Source of the DNA: Ignavibacteria bacterium UBA6906 | GTDB lineage: Bacteria; Bacteroidota; Ignavibacteria; UBA10030; UBA6906 | NCBI GenBank assembly: GCA_002451155.1 | Contig: DKBG01000231.1 | Coordinates: 1-17,433, forward strand | Length of the DNA stretch: 17,433 bases | Direction: 5' to 3' | Shown here: positions 13,829-17,433 of the stretch, piece by piece | How positions within the stretch are numbered: position 1 is the stretch's first letter | How the letters are laid out: the number at the start of each line of letters is the position of its first letter | Program-made: the position numbers and the translations under genes | The notes under the pieces: generated by a model | The model's database searches: none | Told to the model about the DNA's origin: nothing | What the model saw: only the letters and a program-made list of their open reading frames with translations

Positions 13829-14403
13829 CGGAACACGCTCGTCTTGGCCGGAAAACAGTGAAGCTCTTCCGCAAACATATGACCCCTGAGGACCTCGGCG
13901 CGCTCCTGTACGAGGAGATCCGGCACCATCTTGCGTCGGAAGACGCCCTTTCGATCTCCGCCCTCCTCCGGAACATCAGCAGGACAGTAGACGATGTCCC
14001 AGAGCACCACGTTGGCGCGATCATGGTTGGGGCGATGTTTGGCGCCGCAATGGCAATTGAGCGTTCGACGTCGCGGTGGATCGCCGACCGCATCATTGAC
14101 GGGATGCACCGGGAATTTTGCCGGCATCTGCATGAGCAGGGCGCGACTCCGGAGCAGGTGATAGACTGGGAGAGCATCATCGCGGACCACTTCCTTGTGT
14201 ACCGCTCCGCTCTTGAAGGGTATGAGGGCTATGAGCCACCCTGGAAGCTAGGCCGCACCTTTTTCTGGAACATCGTGGGCGCCGAGGAATATGTTGCTCC
14301 TGCCATCCGGCAGGCAACCCTCTACTTGCTCTCAGTCCGCGACGCTGCGCAGGAACTCGTCAACGAGTATGGTCCGCGACTCGTGGTGCACGTTGTCACG
14401 TAG
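13819..14403 (+). CDS. Hypothetical protein, up to 194 residues
   Basis: I do not recognise this protein. It looks soluble and mostly helical, with a charged N-terminal part (LGRKTVKLFRKHMTPEDLGALLYEE), a small hydrophobic Gly/Ala segment in the middle (VGAIMVGAMFGAAMAIE) and an aromatic-rich C-terminal half (EGYEGYEPPWKLGRTFFWN, EEYVAPAIRQATLYLLS). There is one Cys. The codon pattern and G+C match the neighbours. The start is open: ATG 13819 is trapped in a strong hairpin and has no Shine-Dalgarno, while GTG 13858 has GGA about 5 nt upstream and would give 181 residues. It is transcribed alone, divergently from tnaA, from the promoter at 13770-13798. The opposite strand also stays open over the first 380 nt, but that product resembles nothing. 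Confidence 0.65.
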   Translation: MAAAEHARLGRKTVKLFRKHMTPEDLGALLYEEIRHHLASEDALSISALLRNISRTVDDVPEHHVGAIMVGAMFGAAMAIERSTSRWIADRIIDGMHREFCRHLHEQGATPEQVIDWESIIADHFLVYRSALEGYEGYEPPWKLGRTFFWNIVGAEEYVAPAIRQATLYLLSVRDAAQELVNEYGPRLVVHVVT

Positions 14404-14651
14404 ATTCGTGCCCTCCCTCTCGCACATTGTTCCAGCCTGGAACATCCCTCATGACGCTCAGGCACCGCTCGATGCAGCAGAACTCCAGCGTATAGCTCAG
14501 GTGGCTGGCATGTGACGTGCGATGCCCAGGATCCATTGCGGGTGCGGCTGCATCGGGTCCGGGGATTTTTGTCAACGACACGGCCATGGACCGGCCATTG
14601 AACTGACACGCTACCCCCCTCACACTGAACGACCCGACCGTTGGCGGGACA
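14404..14651. other. Gap without a recognisable gene
   Basis: About 250 bp lie between the unknown gene and the peroxiredoxin gene, which converge here. No frame looks coding. The only structure I see is the palindrome TGTTCCAG-C-CTGGAACA at 14428-14444. It lacks a following T-run on either strand, so it is at best a weak terminator or a protein-binding dyad. Confidence 0.5.
14428..14444. repeat. 17-bp palindrome in the convergent gap
   Basis: TGTTCCAG and CTGGAACA are perfect 8-nt arms around one central base. As RNA this gives a 6-bp stem with a 5-nt loop. It is 25 nt beyond the stop of the unknown gene. No T-tract is present. Confidence 0.5.
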
Positions 14652-15209
14652 CTAGACTGCCCGGGTGGGGCGTTCTATGGCATCAAGGGTTTTCAGGATC
14701 TCCTCGATGTGCTTCCTTATCGCGAACTCGTGGTGAGCCACGCATCTGATTACGCCCGCCTTGTCTATCACGTAGGTGACTCGCTTCGTCGGAAGGATTC
14801 GTCCGCCCAGACGGGAAGCACCGTAAAGCCGGATAATTTTCCCATCGGGATCGCTGATGAGGGGGTACGGCAAATGGTATGTCCGGATGAATTGTTCATG
14901 CCGTTCCATCGTGTCGGAGCTGATGCCGAGGATGACCGCGTCCTTTCCGTCGACAAGCGCGAAGTTGTCCCGGTAGGAGCAGGTCTGATTGGTGCATCCG
15001 GGAGTGAAATCCGCCGGATAGAAGAAGAGTACGACGTTCCTCTTCCCGCGGAAGTCGCTCAATCTCACCTCATCCCCGTTGCTCAGACGCGCGCTGAAGT
15101 CCGGCGCGTGATCTCCAACGCGCAACAGACCCCATTGTTCGACACCCACAATGCCTCCGACGAGACAGCATACGAGTACCAGCCCGGCAGTCAGAAGTTT
15201 GAGTTTCAA
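14652..15209 (-). CDS. Membrane-anchored PrxQ/Bcp-type peroxiredoxin
   Basis: The product has 185 residues from TTG 15209, preceded by GGAAG. An N-terminal hydrophobic segment (residues 5-23) ends without a clear signal-peptidase site, suggesting a membrane anchor, although cleavage cannot be excluded. The catalytic motif FFYPADFTPGC gives the classical PxxxTxxC with peroxidatic Cys72; Cys77 five residues on is the expected resolving Cys. KRVTYVIDKAG follows. It is predicted to reduce peroxides on the periplasmic side, possibly with a thioredoxin-like donor. It is the second exported PrxQ-type protein in the window (the other starts at 4361). The start is uncertain: AGGAGG at 15243-15248 serves either an in-frame ATT at 15233 or a short coupling frame (15206-15232). 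It lies downstream of apt and that gene's terminator, and no convincing own promoter is visible. Confidence 0.9.
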   Translation of the reverse strand: MKLKLLTAGLVLVCCLVGGIVGVEQWGLLRVGDHAPDFSARLSNGDEVRLSDFRGKRNVVLFFYPADFTPGCTNQTCSYRDNFALVDGKDAVILGISSDTMERHEQFIRTYHLPYPLISDPDGKIIRLYGASRLGGRILPTKRVTYVIDKAGVIRCVAHHEFAIRKHIEEILKTLDAIERPTRAV

Positions 15210-15232
15210 CGTTCTTCCAGGCTCCTGCTCAA
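15206..15232 (-). other. Possible 8-codon coupling frame ahead of the peroxiredoxin
   Basis: After a very strong AGGAGGAGG (15243-15251), a TTG at 15232 opens eight codons (L S R S L E E R) and stops at TGA 15208-15206, which overlaps the TTG start of the peroxiredoxin as TTGA. It could feed ribosomes to the weakly initiated gene. The alternative is an ATT start at 15233 for the peroxiredoxin itself. Confidence 0.3.
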
Positions 15233-15264
15233 TTCCCCCGGCCCTCCTCCTGACAGCGCCGAAT

Positions 15265-15292
15265 GAAAAAGGTCAGGCAAACGGCCTGACCT
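15265..15292 (-). terminator. Rho-independent terminator of apt
   Basis: AGGTCAGGC (15270-15278) and GCCTGACCT (15284-15292) form a perfect 9-bp stem with a 5-nt loop. On the minus strand the stem is followed by TTTTTC (15270-15265). It lies 66 nt past the apt stop and upstream of the peroxiredoxin gene. Confidence 0.85.
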
Positions 15293-15358
15293 GAAGGAAC
15301 GGCGTTGCGCGTGACATGTGTGCACCACCACCTCCGGTTTCAGATGAAACGCGGGGCG

Positions 15359-15886
15359 TTATTCGCTCTCGTACGTGATAAGCGAAAAGATGTCGTACCC
15401 CGGGAGTTTCTCACGTCCCTTCAGAAACGAAAGCTCTATCAAGAACGCGATGCCGACAATCGTCCCCCCCAGCTTTTCGACAAGGGCACAGGCAGCGTTC
15501 ACCGTGCCGCCTGTGGCGAGCAGATCGTCGAGCACGAGAACCTTTTCCCCTTTGGCAATCGCATCCGTGTGGATTTCAATTGCGTCCGATCCGTACTCGA
15601 GCGCATAGGATTCACGGATGGTTGTGGCGGGGAGTTTTCCGGGTTTGCGCGCCGGAACGAATCCAGCATTCAGCCTGTATGCGAGCGGAGCGCCGAGGAT
15701 AAATCCCCGCGACTCAACACTGACAATTTTCTGAATTCCGGCCTTCGCATAATGGTCCGCAAAAAGGTCGATAGCCCGCGCAAAAGCGTCGGGGTTCTTG
15801 AGGAGGGTCGTAATATCCCGGAACACAATCCCCTTCTTCGGGAAGTCCGGAACGCTTCGTATGGTATCCTTCAACTCCGATTTCAT
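15359..15886 (-). CDS. apt: Adenine phosphoribosyltransferase
   Basis: From ATG 15886 the product has 175 residues, normal for the family. It converts adenine plus PRPP to AMP in purine salvage, in the cytoplasm. Seen: the N-terminal MKSELKDTIRSVPDFPKKGI and FRDITTLL, the base-site region VESRGFILGAP, the hood GFVPARKPGKLP with ALEYGSDAIEIHTDAI, and the PRPP-binding VLVLDDLLATGGT near residues 116-128. An in-frame TTG at 15931 would add 15 residues unlike the family N terminus and overlaps the preceding gene, so it is rejected. It lies 38 nt after the enoyl-CoA hydratase stop and may be cotranscribed with it; a terminator follows at 15265-15292. Confidence 0.96.
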   Translation of the reverse strand: MKSELKDTIRSVPDFPKKGIVFRDITTLLKNPDAFARAIDLFADHYAKAGIQKIVSVESRGFILGAPLAYRLNAGFVPARKPGKLPATTIRESYALEYGSDAIEIHTDAIAKGEKVLVLDDLLATGGTVNAACALVEKLGGTIVGIAFLIELSFLKGREKLPGYDIFSLITYESE

Positions 15887-15901
15887 TTCAGCTGATCCCG
15901 T

Positions 15902-15915
15902 GTGTTCCTGAACAC
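15902..15915. repeat. 14-bp palindrome between the hydratase gene and apt
   Basis: GTGTTC (15902-15907), CT, and GAACAC (15910-15915) are perfect inverted arms in the 38-nt gap upstream of apt. No T-run follows. Its core TGTTC/GAACA is shared with the palindrome at 14428-14444, but the spacing differs (2 versus 7 bp). Confidence 0.4.
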
Positions 15916-15924
15916 TCCTGCCTG

Positions 15925-16707
15925 TCACCAATCAACCGGTTCCTTCTTCAGGAAGCCGGCGATGCCGGATTTACAGTCGGGGGTCATTCTGGCCGCGGCA
16001 TTCATGTTCGCCGCAAAATCGAGGGCGTCGAGGAGATTCATCCCGCTCAGTTTGGAGAGCATCTCTTTGCAGAGGCCCATCGCGCTGCCGCTGTTTTGCG
16101 TGAGGAGTTCCATGACTAGTGCATCGACTGTTTTCTGCAGATCCTTCTCGTGGACCGCCGCGCTGATCAATCCGATCTCGGCCGCCTCTCCGGCGGACAA
16201 TGTCCTTCCGCGGAGCACGAGCTCCCGGGCACGGCCTTCCCCGACCCGCTTGACGAGAAAGACCATCACGATCGCCGGAATGAATCCAATTCTGACTTCG
16301 GGATATCCAAACGTCGCATTCTCCCTCGACGCGATGACAAAGTCGCACACGGCGGCAAGCCCGCACCCTCCAGCCAGGGCGGGTCCGTTGACAACCGCGA
16401 CCACAGGTTTCCGCAGCTCGTAGATGGTCCGGTAGAGATGGGCAAGCTGGAATGAATCGGCGCGATTGGTTTCAAGGTCTGCGCGCGCGATGCGTTCGAG
16501 GTACTGAAGATCGGCACCCGCGCAAAAGGCCTTCCCGGCACCATGCACCTGGATGACCTTTACCGCCGGATCCTTCGCGGCAGAGAGAAATGCCCCGGTC
16601 AACTCTTTGACCGTGACATCGTCGAGGGCGTTACGCTTTTCGGGACGGTTGAGCGTAACAAGGGCGCGCCGGTCTTTGACGGCGTACGTGAGATGGGTGA
16701 AGTGCAT
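15925..16707 (-). CDS. Enoyl-CoA hydratase/isomerase family protein (methylglutaconyl-CoA hydratase-like)
   Basis: From ATG 16707 the product has 260 residues, the usual crotonase length. It shows LVTLNRPEKRNALDD, the oxyanion-hole segments AFCAGADL (61-68) and GPALAGGCGLAA (108-119), and FGYPEVRIGFIP with E137 in the place of the second catalytic Glu (rat E164). The first catalytic Glu (rat E144) is replaced by G116. That substitution, with the PEVRIGFIPA sequence, recalls hydratases acting on branched substrates such as methylglutaconyl-CoA (LiuC/AtuE type), so leucine-type degradation is plausible but unproven. A longer frame to 16770 would start inside the region just after the glnA terminator. 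A promoter at 16718-16746 implies an almost leaderless message starting near this ATG, which has no Shine-Dalgarno. Confidence 0.92.
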   Translation of the reverse strand: MHFTHLTYAVKDRRALVTLNRPEKRNALDDVTVKELTGAFLSAAKDPAVKVIQVHGAGKAFCAGADLQYLERIARADLETNRADSFQLAHLYRTIYELRKPVVAVVNGPALAGGCGLAAVCDFVIASRENATFGYPEVRIGFIPAIVMVFLVKRVGEGRARELVLRGRTLSAGEAAEIGLISAAVHEKDLQKTVDALVMELLTQNSGSAMGLCKEMLSKLSGMNLLDALDFAANMNAAARMTPDCKSGIAGFLKKEPVDW

Positions 16708-16717
16708 AAGCTGAAGG

Positions 16718-16746
16718 AACATAGCGAGAATCTCAGGGAAAAACAA
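16718..16746 (-). promoter_or_regulatory. Promoter of the enoyl-CoA hydratase gene
   Basis: On the minus strand TTGTTT (16746-16741), a 17-nt spacer and TATGTT (16723-16718). The -10 box ends only 10 nt before ATG 16707, so the predicted leader is just a few nt long. Confidence 0.5.
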
Positions 16747-16762
16747 GTTTCGCTTCTCCCGG

Positions 16763-16803
16763 AAAAGCACACTCCCGCCCCTTGGTGAGACAGAGGCGGG
16801 AGT
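16763..16803 (-). terminator. Probable terminator of the glutamine synthetase gene
   Basis: ACTCCCGCC (16771-16779) and GGCGGGAGT (16795-16803) form a perfect 9-bp GC-rich stem around a 15-nt loop, 27 nt past the glnA stop. On the minus strand a short TTTT (16766-16763) follows after four bases. This is a weak T-tract, so efficiency may be modest. Confidence 0.7.
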
Positions 16804-16830
16804 CGCGGGTCCATCGCCGCGCGGACGATC

Positions 16831-17433
16831 TCAGACGTCGTAATAGAGACCGAACTCGTACGGATGCGGTCGCAGCGCCATCGGTTTCACTTCTTTATCC
16901 ATCTTGTAGGTGATCCAGGCGTCGATCACGTCGGCGGTGAACACATCTCCCCGGAGCAGGAAGTCGTGATCCCGCTCGAGCGTGCGCAGCGCCTCTTCGA
17001 GAGAGCCCGGGGTCGAGGGGACATTCTTGAGCTCTTCCGGCTCCAGGTCGTAGATGTCTTTGTCCAGCGGTTCACCCGGGTCGATCTTGTTGATGATCCC
17101 GTCGATCCCTGCGAGCATGAGTGCGGAGAACGCGAGATAGGGGTTACACGCCGGGTCAGGGCAGCGAAACTCGATCCGTTTCGCCTTCGGACTGCTTGAG
17201 TACATCGGGATCCGTATTGACGCGCTCCTGTTCCGCTGAGAGTACGCAAGATTCACGGGAGCCTCGAAGCCCGGCACGAGCCGTTTATAGGAGTTGGTCG
17301 TCGGATTCGTAATCGCGCAGAGCGCCGGGGCGTGCTTCAAGAGTCCGCCGATGTAATAAAGGGCGAGCTCACTCAGATTTGCATACCCGTTTCCGTAGAA
17401 GAGTGGCTTGCCTGTTTTCCACAGGCTCATGTG
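16831..17433 (-). CDS. glnA: Glutamine synthetase type I, C-terminal part (5' end beyond window)
   Basis: The last 200 residues are visible; the frame is open to the right edge, so the N-terminal two-thirds lies outside (type I enzymes are about 440-475 residues). It makes glutamine from glutamate, ammonia and ATP. Seen, counting from the Met at 17430: HMSLWKTGKPLF, HAPALCAITNPTTNSYKRLVPG, APVNLAYSQRNRSASIRIP, the glutamate-site segment RIEFRCPDPACNPYLAF (84-100), and the C-terminal end EFGLYYDV. DIYDLEPEEL carries Tyr127, aligning with the Tyr that is adenylylated in the GSI-beta class of Escherichia coli, so control by a GlnE-type enzyme is possible. The gene ends with a hairpin at 16771-16803. 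Confidence 0.96.
   Translation of the reverse strand, partial: HMSLWKTGKPLFYGNGYANLSELALYYIGGLLKHAPALCAITNPTTNSYKRLVPGFEAPVNLAYSQRNRSASIRIPMYSSSPKAKRIEFRCPDPACNPYLAFSALMLAGIDGIINKIDPGEPLDKDIYDLEPEELKNVPSTPGSLEEALRTLERDHDFLLRGDVFTADVIDAWITYKMDKEVKPMALRPHPYEFGLYYDV

Noticed and set aside
13792..14190. Minus-strand frames of about 130 residues opposite the unknown gene
   Set aside because: They have no ribosome-binding site or recognisable domain, and the plus strand has the promoter and a longer, more protein-like product. I cannot rule them out completely.
14404..14651. Decayed gene or small RNA in the convergent gap
   Set aside because: No frame shows coding character, no promoter/terminator pair is visible and no tRNA-like structure can be drawn. 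Nothing supports a feature beyond the palindrome.
3355..15292. Shared tail CCTTTTTCATT after the terminators at 3355 and 15265 as a repeated element
   Set aside because: Only 11 nt are shared, mostly the T-tract itself. Two occurrences are not enough to call a repeat family.

Overview
This window looks like a chromosomal housekeeping and accessory stretch from a Gram-negative bacterium with G+C in the mid to high fifties (judged by eye). Several genes carry clear GAGG/GGAG-type Shine-Dalgarno sequences, and several intergenic gaps carry sigma-70-like promoters (TTGACA/TATATT type). Exported proteins include a lipoprotein, signal-peptide proteins and a TolB-like propeller. Together with the yqeY-cvpA-mutS2 order, the M28/PA/PDZ peptidase and the stand-alone tryptophanase, this would fit the Bacteroidota/Chlorobiota/Ignavibacteria area. 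That placement is an inference, not a demonstration. I see no transposase, phage gene, CRISPR array, tRNA or rRNA.

Layout, left to right. (1) 1-3335, minus strand: a tightly packed operon yqeY -> cvpA family -> mutS2. The mutS2 end runs off the left edge. A promoter and an attenuator-like hairpin lie upstream at 3355-3486. (2) 3491-4195, minus: a short-chain dehydrogenase lacking the usual catalytic serine. (3) 4361-7874, plus: a divergent export cluster of a signal-peptide PrxQ-type peroxiredoxin, a TolB-like lipoprotein and a secreted M28 metallopeptidase with PA and PDZ regions. (4) 7885-8952, minus: a DUF971 protein translationally coupled (TAATG) to a flavin reductase-like protein, followed by a 62-residue unknown. 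(5) 9080-12194, minus: a likely operon from a strong promoter at 12270-12298, encoding a zinc-ribbon Yip1-type membrane protein, a small zincin, a 99-residue barrel-like protein, a hemerythrin and an M29-like aminopeptidase. (6) 12312-13697, minus: tryptophanase, divergent from an unknown 194-residue protein (13819-14403, plus). The shared intergenic region has direct and inverted repeats, and the unknown gene has its start codon in a strong hairpin. (7) 14652-17433, minus: glutamine synthetase (C-terminal part, running off the right edge), an enoyl-CoA hydratase family enzyme, apt, and a second, membrane-anchored PrxQ-type peroxiredoxin.

Functionally the window mixes genome maintenance (MutS2), nucleotide salvage (Apt), nitrogen metabolism (GlnA, tryptophanase), acyl-CoA metabolism, envelope peroxide defence (two exported PrxQ proteins) and several peptidases (M28, M29-like, zincin). 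I do not see one large unmistakable novel system. The most unusual material is the leader of the yqeY operon, the repeat-rich tnaA/unknown-gene divergent region, the coupling element ahead of the second peroxiredoxin, and the hemerythrin/zincin/Yip1/M29 operon.
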